Of a stretch of 5,490 nucleotides of DNA, positions 1 to 4,800 are shown one piece after another. This stretch comes from Chitinophaga pinensis (GTDB taxonomy: Bacteria; Bacteroidota; Bacteroidia; UKL13-3), in NCBI GenBank assembly GCA_945876985.1, contig CAMCQX010000127.1:1-5490 (forward strand). The letters are read 5' to 3'. Made by a program: the position numbers and the translations under genes. The notes under the pieces are model-generated. The model was not told where the DNA came from and did not search any database. It saw nothing but the letters and a program-made list of their open reading frames with translations. Position 1 is the first letter of the stretch. Each line of letters begins with the position of its first letter.

Positions 1-2
1 CT

Positions 3-293
3 TCGATGTCTATTCCCGTTTATTGGTCTTTTAAATTGACTGTTTCAGAAGATTCTAAAACTACAGAGATCGATTTTACAATTACTGAAGAGTTTATTTC
101 TACGAACAGTTTTAACAAGGCAGTAAATGAAACTCCGAGCACATTGGGAGATTATAAGGTTTTTGGAGATACGTTAAACTTGTCGGTGCTTCAACCTGCT
201 GCAAGATTTACAGAGGCTCAAATTATATTTGGCAAAGGATTGGTGAAGTTGCGCGATATGTTGAATAATTGCTATTGGACAAGGTTTTGGTAA
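3..293 (+). CDS. 3' end of an unrecognised protein (partial, cut by left window edge)
   Basis: The reading frame is open from the window edge to a TAA at 291-293. An ATG at 6-8 would give 95 residues, but only five bases precede it and the frame stays open there, so I read this as the C-terminal part of a longer gene. I do not recognise the family. The sequence has alternating hydrophobic and polar stretches rich in Thr, Ser and Asn (for example EIDFTITEEFIST), which would suit a beta-rich, possibly secreted or surface domain. No transmembrane segment, catalytic motif or C-terminal sorting signal is evident. The last residues are aromatic (CYWTRFW), an unusual end that could also reflect a frameshift or decayed tail. 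The repeat at 338-444 begins 45 bp after the stop. That it is coding is moderately likely; its function is unknown. Confidence 0.5.
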   Translation, partial: SMSIPVYWSFKLTVSEDSKTTEIDFTITEEFISTNSFNKAVNETPSTLGDYKVFGDTLNLSVLQPAARFTEAQIIFGKGLVKLRDMLNNCYWTRFW

Positions 294-337
294 TCGATAT
301 TGATTGTTAACAAGTGAAAAAATAATTAGAACCAACC

Positions 338-444
338 ATCCTCAGTCTGAAGCCAAGCCTTTGCGAGGGTTCCGATAGCTATCGGAATCAGACTCGTTAC
401 AGCTATTAACTTTGTCAAAGTTTTAAACTTTGACAAAGTTTGGA
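338..444. repeat. 107-bp palindrome-rich dispersed repeat, copy A (left flank of the toxin-antitoxin pair)
   Basis: This copy aligns without gaps to 1218-1324 with six mismatches (positions 343, 369, 404, 407, 417 and 424), about 94% identity. It holds nested inverted repeats. AGTCTGA (344-350) pairs with TCAGACT (388-394) around the palindrome TTCCGATAGCTATCGGAA (370-387). A second hairpin pairs AACTTTGTCAAAGTT (408-422) with AACTTTGACAAAGTT (426-440) over a 3-base loop. No open reading frame of note crosses it. It lies downstream of the left gene and could act as a folded 3' end or terminator there, although no T-run follows the hairpin directly. The type is a REP- or MITE-like intergenic repeat by inference. 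Confidence 0.85.
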
Positions 445-523
445 AAAAGTTTCGATTATTTTTTTTGTTTACTATTGGATAATGGAATCTAATTTTATAC
501 TGGTGTTTTAAAAACCAATACTT

Positions 524-553
524 ATTGTAAATTTGAAAGGTAAATTTTACAAT
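524..553 (+). promoter_or_regulatory. Candidate promoter (-7 box) overlapped by an inverted repeat, for the toxin-antitoxin operon
   Basis: TAAATTTG at 528-535 matches the Bacteroidota -7 consensus TAnnTTTG exactly. I see no convincing TTG -33 box at the usual distance, only GTGTTTT near 504-510. An imperfect inverted repeat covers the box: ATTGTAAATTT (524-534) and AAATTTTACAAT (542-553), differing by one extra T. The repeat ends two bases before the toxin ATG. Type II toxin-antitoxin operons are commonly repressed by their own complex at palindromes overlapping the promoter, so an operator role is a reasonable inference. If the box is real, transcription would start around 540 and leave a very short leader. 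Alternatively the repeat folds in RNA and presents GAAAGG (535-540) in its loop. Confidence 0.45.
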
Positions 554-555
554 AA

Positions 556-1002
556 ATGAAACAAAGAGTTTATATTGATACTTCCGTAGTTGGTGGATAT
601 TTTGACGAAGAATTTTCAGAAGATACTTTTACATTTTTTGAACGGGTAATAAATGGAGAGATAACAATTATTGTTTCTGATATTCTAGAAGCAGAATTAT
701 TGAGAGCACCTGATTTTGTGAAAGTTCTATTACAAAATATTGATAAAAAAAATATAGAAGTAGTTAGACTTTCACCTGAGTCAATAGAACTTGCAGACAA
801 ATATATTGAAGCAAAAGTGGTAGGAAAAACGAGTAGAGCAGATTGTCAACATATTGCAATTGCAACAATTTGTAACGCTGATGTTTTGGTAAGTTGGAAC
901 TTTAAACATATTGTAAATCTTGACCGCATAAGAGGTTATAATGGAATCAATTATCAATTTGGACATAAGTTGATAGAAATAAGAACACCTAAAGAAATAT
1001 AA
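556..1002 (+). CDS. PIN-domain ribonuclease, VapC-like toxin of a type II toxin-antitoxin pair
   Basis: This 148-residue protein has the PIN nuclease layout over nearly its whole length. The first metal-binding Asp is in the opening strand (YIDTSVVGGYFD, D8). A conserved acid follows in the second motif (SDILEAEL, probably E47). Near the end, RADCQHIAIATICNADVLVSWN carries D96 and D109. Together these acids would form the Mg/Mn site of a single-strand RNA nuclease. The terminal SWNFKHIVN motif is typical of a subgroup of stand-alone PIN proteins in Bacteroidota, Chlorobi and cyanobacteria. Known VapC toxins cut tRNA or rRNA to stop growth; the target here cannot be read from sequence. The ATG at 556 is the only sensible start and the length fits the family. 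A small gene follows after 3 bp, almost certainly co-transcribed, in the reverse of the usual antitoxin-first order. The pair sits between two copies of a 107-bp repeat, consistent with an accessory gene. Confidence 0.88.
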   Translation: MKQRVYIDTSVVGGYFDEEFSEDTFTFFERVINGEITIIVSDILEAELLRAPDFVKVLLQNIDKKNIEVVRLSPESIELADKYIEAKVVGKTSRADCQHIAIATICNADVLVSWNFKHIVNLDRIRGYNGINYQFGHKLIEIRTPKEI

Positions 1003-1005
1003 AAC

Positions 1006-1164
1006 ATGGAAAAGAAGGTAAAAATAAAAGAAAAAAAATTTGATGCAATAAAAACAATGCGAGAAATAAGAGACAAAATAAGTCTTGAAATTATGAACAT
1101 GACCTATGAACAAGAACGCGCATATTTGGATAAACTATTAGAACAAGGAAAAGTAAAAATTTGA
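1006..1164 (+). CDS. Small putative antitoxin paired with the PIN toxin (52 aa)
   Basis: An ATG three bases after the toxin stop opens a 52-codon frame ending in TGA at 1162-1164. The protein starts with a Lys-rich tail (MEKKVKIKEKK). Next comes a helix-like core, FDAIKTMREIRDKISLEIM (12-30), and then MTYEQERAYLDKLLEQGK (32-49), which also looks helical. Short proteins with the pattern 'FDAv..mReIRDkis.ei..Mt.eEe.aYl.kll' are, as I recall, regular neighbours of this PIN subgroup, which supports an antitoxin role. No DNA-binding fold (ribbon-helix-helix, AbrB or HTH) is obvious. It may therefore only mask the toxin's active site through its C-terminal helix, or bind DNA through the basic N-terminus. 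Immediate adjacency suggests translational coupling. The coding call is strong; the antitoxin role is inferred from context and pattern. Confidence 0.78.
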   Translation: MEKKVKIKEKKFDAIKTMREIRDKISLEIMNMTYEQERAYLDKLLEQGKVKI

Positions 1165-1217
1165 AACAAAACCCATCTGGCTGATATCGCATCGACATTT
1201 GTGTTGAAATCCCCTCT

Positions 1218-1324
1218 ATCCTTAGTCTGAAGCCAAGCCTTTGCGAGGATTCCGATAGCTATCGGAATCAGACTCGTTACAGCCATCAACTTTGTCCAAG
1301 TTTAAAACTTTGACAAAGTTTGGA
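1218..1324. repeat. 107-bp palindrome-rich dispersed repeat, copy B (right flank of the toxin-antitoxin pair)
   Basis: This copy has the same orientation and length as the one at 338-444, offset by exactly 880 bp. The central palindrome is longer here because of the A at 1249: GATTCCGATAGCTATCGGAATC, 22 bp at 1248-1269, written as GATTCCGATAG followed by its complement. The outer arms AGTCTGA and TCAGACT lie at 1224-1230 and 1268-1274. The second hairpin (1288-1302 with 1306-1320) has one mismatch. It starts 53 bp after the antitoxin stop and ends 99 bp before the ABC-F start, so it may terminate the operon or separate the two transcription units. Confidence 0.85.
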
Positions 1325-1349
1325 TACAAATATAAATTCCTAATTTTTC

Positions 1350-1397
1350 AAACAATTGAACAAAACTCAAATCAATCAATTGTTTCGATTATATTTG
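1350..1397 (+). promoter_or_regulatory. Inverted repeat plus candidate -7 promoter box upstream of the ABC-F gene
   Basis: AAACAATTGA (1350-1359) and TCAATTGTTT (1376-1385) form perfect 10-bp arms around a 16-bp spacer. Five bases later TATATTTG (1390-1397) matches the Bacteroidota TAnnTTTG -7 consensus, which would place the transcript start about 20 bases before the ATG at 1424. There is no TTG at the expected -33 position. The arms could be a repressor or activator site, or simply an AT-rich coincidence. The promoter box is the better supported of the two. Confidence 0.4.
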
Positions 1398-1423
1398 CGC
1401 CTCAAAATTTTGATAATTAATAC

Positions 1424-3364
1424 ATGATTGCTTTAACAAATATAGCCTTTGAATTTGGTGGACGTTACCTTTACCGCAATGCAAATTGGCACATTAAACC
1501 CAATGAACGCATTGCTTTAGTTGGTAGAAACGGAACTGGAAAATCTACTTTATTACGCGTTATAAATGGTGAATTTGGTTTAAGCGAAGGAACCATTAGC
1601 AAGCCAAAAGACCTAACCATTGGCTTTTTAAATCAGGATAATTTAAGTTTTGAAACCGAAGACACCATTTTAAATGTTACCATGCAGGCTTTTAGTCGTG
1701 CGTTGTTTTTGGAAAAAGAAATTGACGAAATTTTAGTGCAAATGGAAACCGACCATAGCATGGAAATTATCAATAAACTCAGCAATGCGCAAGAGGAATT
1801 TGATAGATTAGATGGTTACAACATGAAGCATAAATGCGAAAAAGTGTTGGAAGGTTTAGGTTTTACCACTGCGCAATTACAACAACCTTACAAAAAGTTT
1901 TCGGGAGGTTGGCGAATGCGTGTCATGTTGGCAAAATTACTATTGCAAAATCCTGATTTGTTAATGCTAGATGAGCCAACGAATCACTTGGATTTACCAA
2001 CCATTAAATGGTTAGAAGAATATTTAATTGGTTACCCAGGAACTGTAATTGTGGTAAGTCACGATATGGAGTTTTTGGATAAAATGACTAACAAAACGGT
2101 GGAAGTTGCCAATTCAAGTATTTATGAATACAGCGGAAATTACAGTTATTTTTTAAGTTCAAAAGATGAACGAATGGATTTACAACAACGCCAATTCGAT
2201 AATCAACAGCAATTTATAAAAGAACAAGAACGTTTTATTGCTCGCTTTAAAGCCAAAGCCAGTAAGGCCACAGCTGCTCAAAGTAGGGTGAAAATGTTGG
2301 ATAAATTAGATAAAATTGAAGCTCCCGAAGATGACAATTCTGCCATTAGTATCAACTTTAGATTAGGTTTACAAAGCAGCCGTTTGGTAGCCGAAATGAT
2401 AGATGTAAGCAAATCGTTTCCTGATGTTGACATTGTAAAAAAAGCAAATGCGCGCATAGAACGTGGCGATAAAATAGCTTTGATTGGGGCAAATGGAAAA
2501 GGAAAATCTACCTTACTACGAATCATTGCAGGTGTTGAAAAATATGAAGGCGAAGCCAAATTAGGTTTCAATGTTCGTGATGCATTTTATGCACAGCATC
2601 AATTAGAAAGTTTAGGCCAACAAAATGAAATTTTAGAAGAACTTTCTCACCATGCATCTGAAAGACCAGAAACAGAATTAAGAACTATTTTAGGTTGTTT
2701 TCTTTTTGCCGGTGACGATGTGTTTAAGAAAATAAAGGTGCTGAGTGGAGGTGAAAAAGCCCGTGTTGCGTTAGCAAAAACATTGTTGACAGAAGCCAAC
2801 TTTTTATTATTAGATGAGCCAACGAATCACTTGGACATGCGCAGCATTAATATTTTAAGTCAAGCGTTACAAGCATACGAAGGAACTTTTATTACTGTTA
2901 GTCACGATAGACATTTTATAAGCCAAATAGCGAATAAAATATGGTATATAGAAGATTTAGAATTGAAAGAATATCCAGGAACTTATGCCGAATATGAAGA
3001 GTTTAGAATAAAAAATGAAGCCATTCAATTGGCCAATAAAGAAGCCAATAAAAATGTTAAAAAAGTAGAGCCAATTGTGGCAAAACCTGTGGAAGTAAAA
3101 CCGCTTGTTGTTGAAAATAAATCGAAATTAAGCAACAATCAAATTCAAAAAATTAAAACAGATTTTGATTTAGCCGAAAAGCAATTGGAAAAACTAAAAC
3201 TACAATTAACAGCAGTAGAAGAAAGTTTTGCTAAACCAGAAATTGCAAGCAATCCTGCTGAATTAAATAAAAAGCAATTGGAGTTAAGTGTGTTAAAAAA
3301 ACAAATTACAGAACAGGAAGCCATTTACGAAAATGCTTTTGAAGCGGTAATGGAATTGGAATAA
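1424..3364 (+). CDS. yheS: ABC-F family ribosome-associated ATPase, YheS-like
   Basis: This 646-residue protein has two fused ABC ATPase domains and no membrane segment, the hallmark of ABC-F translation factors, which bind the ribosomal E site and act on stalled or initiating ribosomes. Domain 1 has Walker A GRNGTGKST (34-42), signature FSGGWRMR (from 159), Walker B with D183/E184 in LDEPTNHLD, and switch SHD (212-214). The P-site-tRNA-interacting linker follows (about 235-305), with YSGNYSYF and RFKAKASKATAAQSRVKML. Domain 2 has Walker A GANGKGKST (355-363), LSGGEKAR (440-447), D464/E465 and SHDRHF (from 493). A charged coiled-coil tail occupies about 565-646. The linker, the YAQHQLE motif, the length and the tail match E. 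coli YheS more closely than EttA. Both catalytic glutamates are present, so it should be active. A candidate promoter at 1390-1397 and a terminator at 3389-3414 suggest a single-gene unit. ABC-F function is near certain; the YheS subgroup and symbol rest on resemblance. Confidence 0.95.
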   Translation: MIALTNIAFEFGGRYLYRNANWHIKPNERIALVGRNGTGKSTLLRVINGEFGLSEGTISKPKDLTIGFLNQDNLSFETEDTILNVTMQAFSRALFLEKEIDEILVQMETDHSMEIINKLSNAQEEFDRLDGYNMKHKCEKVLEGLGFTTAQLQQPYKKFSGGWRMRVMLAKLLLQNPDLLMLDEPTNHLDLPTIKWLEEYLIGYPGTVIVVSHDMEFLDKMTNKTVEVANSSIYEYSGNYSYFLSSKDERMDLQQRQFDNQQQFIKEQERFIARFKAKASKATAAQSRVKMLDKLDKIEAPEDDNSAISINFRLGLQSSRLVAEMIDVSKSFPDVDIVKKANARIERGDKIALIGANGKGKSTLLRIIAGVEKYEGEAKLGFNVRDAFYAQHQLESLGQQNEILEELSHHASERPETELRTILGCFLFAGDDVFKKIKVLSGGEKARVALAKTLLTEANFLLLDEPTNHLDMRSINILSQALQAYEGTFITVSHDRHFISQIANKIWYIEDLELKEYPGTYAEYEEFRIKNEAIQLANKEANKNVKKVEPIVAKPVEVKPLVVENKSKLSNNQIQKIKTDFDLAEKQLEKLKLQLTAVEESFAKPEIASNPAELNKKQLELSVLKKQITEQEAIYENAFEAVMELE

Positions 3365-3388
3365 AAATAATTTTGAATAGTAATGTAG

Positions 3389-3414
3389 AGACGCGATTCA
3401 TCGCGTCTTTTTTT
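3389..3414 (+). terminator. Intrinsic terminator of the ABC-F gene
   Basis: AGACGCGAT (3389-3397) and ATCGCGTCT (3400-3408) form a perfect 9-bp GC-rich stem with a 2-base loop, followed directly by a run of seven T (3408-3414). It lies 24 bp after the ABC-F stop. The stem with its GTAGAG lead-in resembles a repeat motif that I recall from intergenic DNA of Bacteroidota and cyanobacteria, so the terminator may be derived from a dispersed repeat. Confidence 0.88.
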
Positions 3415-3468
3415 ATAATTCAAAAGTAAATATCAAACGGTATATTTCGTAAGTCAATAAAGTTATCT

Positions 3469-3591
3469 AATGGAAAAGGATTTCTTTTCTTTCTTCTTTC
3501 TTTTTCCATTGCTGAAAAAGAAACAAAAAAGCTAGACAAAAATAAGCTTCCACGCACAAGGCCAGGGCTGGCCCGCATTTTTGTCGGGCCA
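3469..3591. repeat. Block of overlapping inverted repeats with polypyrimidine tract
   Basis: Several arms compete within about 120 bp. AATGGAAAAG (3469-3478) faces CTTTTTCCATT (3500-3510). TTTCTTTTTC (3497-3506) pairs perfectly with GAAAAAGAAA (3514-3523). GACAAAAAT (3535-3543) pairs with ATTTTTGTC (3577-3585). GGCCAG-GG-CTGGCC is a palindrome at 3560-3573. TGGCCCG (3569-3575) pairs with CGGGCCA (3585-3591). The 3481-3507 stretch is almost pure C/T. The density of structure suggests a dispersed, possibly mobile, non-coding repeat or a folded RNA; only one copy is in the window. Confidence 0.5.
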
Positions 3592-3702
3592 ATGCACATC
3601 GTTAATGGAATAATTGAAATATAATTTAGTTTTTTCTAATATGACTATGTTTTATGTTTCAATGTGATTTTTTATTTCTCCAATAATAAGTTTTTAGTAT
3701 AA

Positions 3703-3755
3703 AACGTCATTGCGAGGGATAATTTTTTTCAAAAAATTCATTATAAAATGACGTT
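3703..3755. repeat. Degenerate palindromic element sharing the CGTCATTGCGAGG motif
   Basis: AACGTCATT (3703-3711) and AATGACGTT (3747-3755) are perfect 9-bp arms. The left arm continues as GCGAGG, so 3705-3717 is identical to 3890-3902 of the intact hairpin further on. The interior differs and is AT-rich, with AATTTTTT and AAAAAATT forming an inner pairing. It looks like a decayed or deleted relative of the element at 3890-3948. Confidence 0.55.
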
Positions 3756-3757
3756 GT

Positions 3758-3856
3758 GTCATTCAGAAGGAAACTCCTTTCCTCGGCATCCAATATTGAT
3801 ATTTCTTAGTTGGTTGCCATATTAAGGGTACCGCTCGAGCGATACTACTGAATGAC
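3758..3856. repeat. 99-bp element bounded by inverted GTCATTCAG arms
   Basis: GTCATTCAG (3758-3766) and CTGAATGAC (3848-3856) are perfect 9-bp terminal inverted repeats. Inside are a small hairpin AAGGA-AAC-TCCTT just after the left arm and the 10-bp palindrome CGCTCGAGCG (3832-3841) near the right arm. There is no coding potential. It sits two bases after the preceding palindromic element, which suggests that repeats have inserted next to one another here. Confidence 0.5.
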
Positions 3857-3889
3857 TTATTGCTATATTATTATAAGTTAACAAAATAA

Positions 3890-3948
3890 CGTCATTGCGA
3901 GGCACGAAGCAATCTCTCAGTTAGTTTGCTTCGTGCCTCGCAATGACG
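3890..3948. repeat. Perfect 23-bp-arm hairpin repeat (CGTCATTGCGAGGCACGAAG...)
   Basis: The arms at 3890-3912 and 3926-3948 are perfectly complementary over 23 bp, with a 13-base loop (3913-3925). Sequences beginning CGTCATTGCGAGG and continuing with GAAGCAAT are, from memory, common intergenic repeats in several bacterial phyla. The right arm ends 16 bp from the stop codon of the minus-strand thiamine pyrophosphokinase gene, so on that strand the element lies just downstream and is followed by a T-rich stretch. It may serve as that gene's terminator or 3' stabiliser. The perfect arms imply recent arrival or selection for pairing. Confidence 0.82.
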
Positions 3949-3964
3949 AATCGTCAATCTTTCC

Positions 3965-4627
3965 CTAATCATTACATTCCATTAGCAATAAATTTCCACT
4001 GTCAAATTTTATTTCAATCAATCCATCTGCTTCGGTTTTATTACTGCTGCTCGTTCTATCGCCTAAATGCAAATCTTCGTTTTGTAAATTATAAGTTAAT
4101 CCTTTAGTGGTTAAACCAAAAACACTTCCCAAAGGAATCAATGAAATATTTTGATTAGCAGGATACCATTTGGTGAATTGATTGGGCAAATTAAAAATCC
4201 TTGAATGGTCATCGAGCATTACAATGGTAATTTGGTCTTTGTATTTAGCCAGCGTACTTAAATTATTGATGTGATGGTCGGCACGTTTTCCAGTAGCCCA
4301 CAAAATATTTACTGCTTTATGGCCTTTGGCAATTAAAAAATCTAATCCTTTCTCCAAATCTGTTTTGTTTTGATCAGGCGTATGCACCACTTCAACCGGT
4401 TGTTGGTTGGCCAATAATTCATCCCAATTTTCGATTTTATCAAAATCGCCAAGAACAATATCGAGTTTTATTCCAAGCTCCAAAACTCGGTGAATGGCGC
4501 CATCTAAAACCATTACCACCGGACTCCATTCCAGTAATTGTCCCATTAATTCAAAACTACAACTTTGCCCATTGGCAATAATTAATGCGGGTTCTTGTTC
4601 ATCGCGAACGATATGGTGGCTTGACAT
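3965..4627 (-). CDS. thiN: Thiamine pyrophosphokinase (thiamine diphosphokinase, EC 2.7.6.2)
   Basis: This 220-residue cytoplasmic enzyme transfers pyrophosphate from ATP to thiamine to make thiamine diphosphate, the cofactor of pyruvate dehydrogenase and transketolase. The N-terminal catalytic half shows the family motifs in order: ALIIANG (14-20), VLDGAIHRVLELGIKLDIVLGDFD (40-63) with D42, D61 and D63, TPDQNKTDLEKGL (83-95) with the D..KTD acids, and ATGKRADHHINN (111-122). The C-terminal beta domain that binds thiamine has GLTYNL and, after LHLGDRT, the SSSN loop (193-196). Length is normal for the family. The ATG at 4625-4627 is preceded only by an A-rich stretch without Shine-Dalgarno, as usual in Bacteroidota. 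The gene stands alone, divergent from the lipoprotein gene and convergent with ABC-F. No thiamine riboswitch is visible upstream, which suits a salvage-type enzyme. The function call is strong. Confidence 0.93.
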   Translation of the reverse strand: MSSHHIVRDEQEPALIIANGQSCSFELMGQLLEWSPVVMVLDGAIHRVLELGIKLDIVLGDFDKIENWDELLANQQPVEVVHTPDQNKTDLEKGLDFLIAKGHKAVNILWATGKRADHHINNLSTLAKYKDQITIVMLDDHSRIFNLPNQFTKWYPANQNISLIPLGSVFGLTTKGLTYNLQNEDLHLGDRTSSSNKTEADGLIEIKFDSGNLLLMECND

Positions 4628-4642
4628 TTTTTTATTTTTTGC

Positions 4643-4738
4643 TACTAGCTACTGGCTTCTGGCCACTAGCAGATTGTGAAATTTTATTTAATATTTTGTA
4701 ATTGTCAGAGGCTAGAAGCTAGCAGCCAGAAGCTATCT
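4643..4738. repeat. Two facing arrays of a 7-bp repeat (GCYAGWR) in the divergent promoter region
   Basis: On the plus strand 4643-4670 reads as four heptamers (TACTAGC, TACTGGC, TTCTGGC, CACTAGC). On the other strand these are GCTAGTA, GCCAGTA, GCCAGAA and GCTAGTG. After a 33-bp AT-rich spacer, 4704-4738 reads as five heptamers in opposite orientation (GTCAGAG, GCTAGAA, GCTAGCA, GCCAGAA, GCTATCT), the first and last being degenerate. Because the arrays face each other they can pair: GCTTCTGGC (4655-4663) is the exact complement of GCCAGAAGC (4725-4733). They lie between the divergent thiamine pyrophosphokinase and lipoprotein genes, where both promoters should be. Whether they regulate anything is unknown. 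Confidence 0.7.
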
Positions 4739-4800
4739 ACAAAAACAAATTTTTTAATTAAGATTCTTACATACATATTTGCTGCAAATAAAATTTAAAA

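Larger units (their letters stand above)
3415..3964. other. Gene-free, repeat-dense intergenic region between ABC-F and thiamine pyrophosphokinase
   Basis: I find no credible gene on either strand in these 550 bases; stops are frequent and the base composition shifts from poly-pyrimidine to GC-rich hairpins to AT-rich filler. The region lies between two genes pointing toward each other, so it needs no promoter. It holds a folded block (3469-3591), a plain AT-rich stretch (about 3600-3700) in which I see nothing, and three palindromic elements (3703-3755, 3758-3856 and 3890-3948). All are listed separately. Confidence 0.7.

Noticed and set aside
781..1113. Minus-strand open frame of 110 codons opposite the toxin and antitoxin genes
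   Set aside because: It is antisense to two genes with strong protein evidence, and its translation is low-complexity Phe/Tyr/Cys-rich sequence, typical of the reverse strand of Lys-rich coding DNA.
1104..1289. Minus-strand open frame of 61 codons across the right repeat copy
   Set aside because: Much of it is the translated palindromic repeat and it overlaps the antitoxin 3' end in antisense. Repeats of this sort often give spurious predicted proteins.
338..1324. Integron cassette array (repeats as attC sites, toxin-antitoxin as cassette)
   Set aside because: Short genes, a toxin-antitoxin pair and palindromic repeats fit superficially, but I cannot find the attC end boxes (RYYYAAC and GTTRRRY) in the right places, and no integrase is in the window.
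338..1324. CRISPR array
   Set aside because: There are only two copies, 107 bp long and 880 bp apart with genes between them, so no regular spacer structure.
2278..2571. Minus-strand open frame of 97 codons inside the ABC-F gene
   Set aside because: It is a shadow of conserved ABC-F coding sequence, covering the linker end and second Walker A.
1424..3364. Antibiotic-resistance ABC-F protein (Vga/Msr/OptrA type)
   Set aside because: The linker (YSGNYSYF, AKASKATAAQSR), the YAQHQLE motif and the coiled-coil tail fit the housekeeping YheS/Uup-type group rather than the resistance subgroups.
3415..3964. Insertion sequence or its remnant
   Set aside because: No transposase coding sequence, even fragmentary, could be found; the region contains only short palindromic repeats.
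4494..4679. Plus-strand open frame of 61 codons overlapping the thiamine pyrophosphokinase start
   Set aside because: It is antisense to a confidently identified gene, and its repetitive end (SYWLLATS) is simply the translated heptamer array.
4628..4710. Thiamine-diphosphate riboswitch in front of the thiamine pyrophosphokinase gene
   Set aside because: The leader has no CTGAGA-type THI box core and consists of an A-rich stretch plus the heptamer array.
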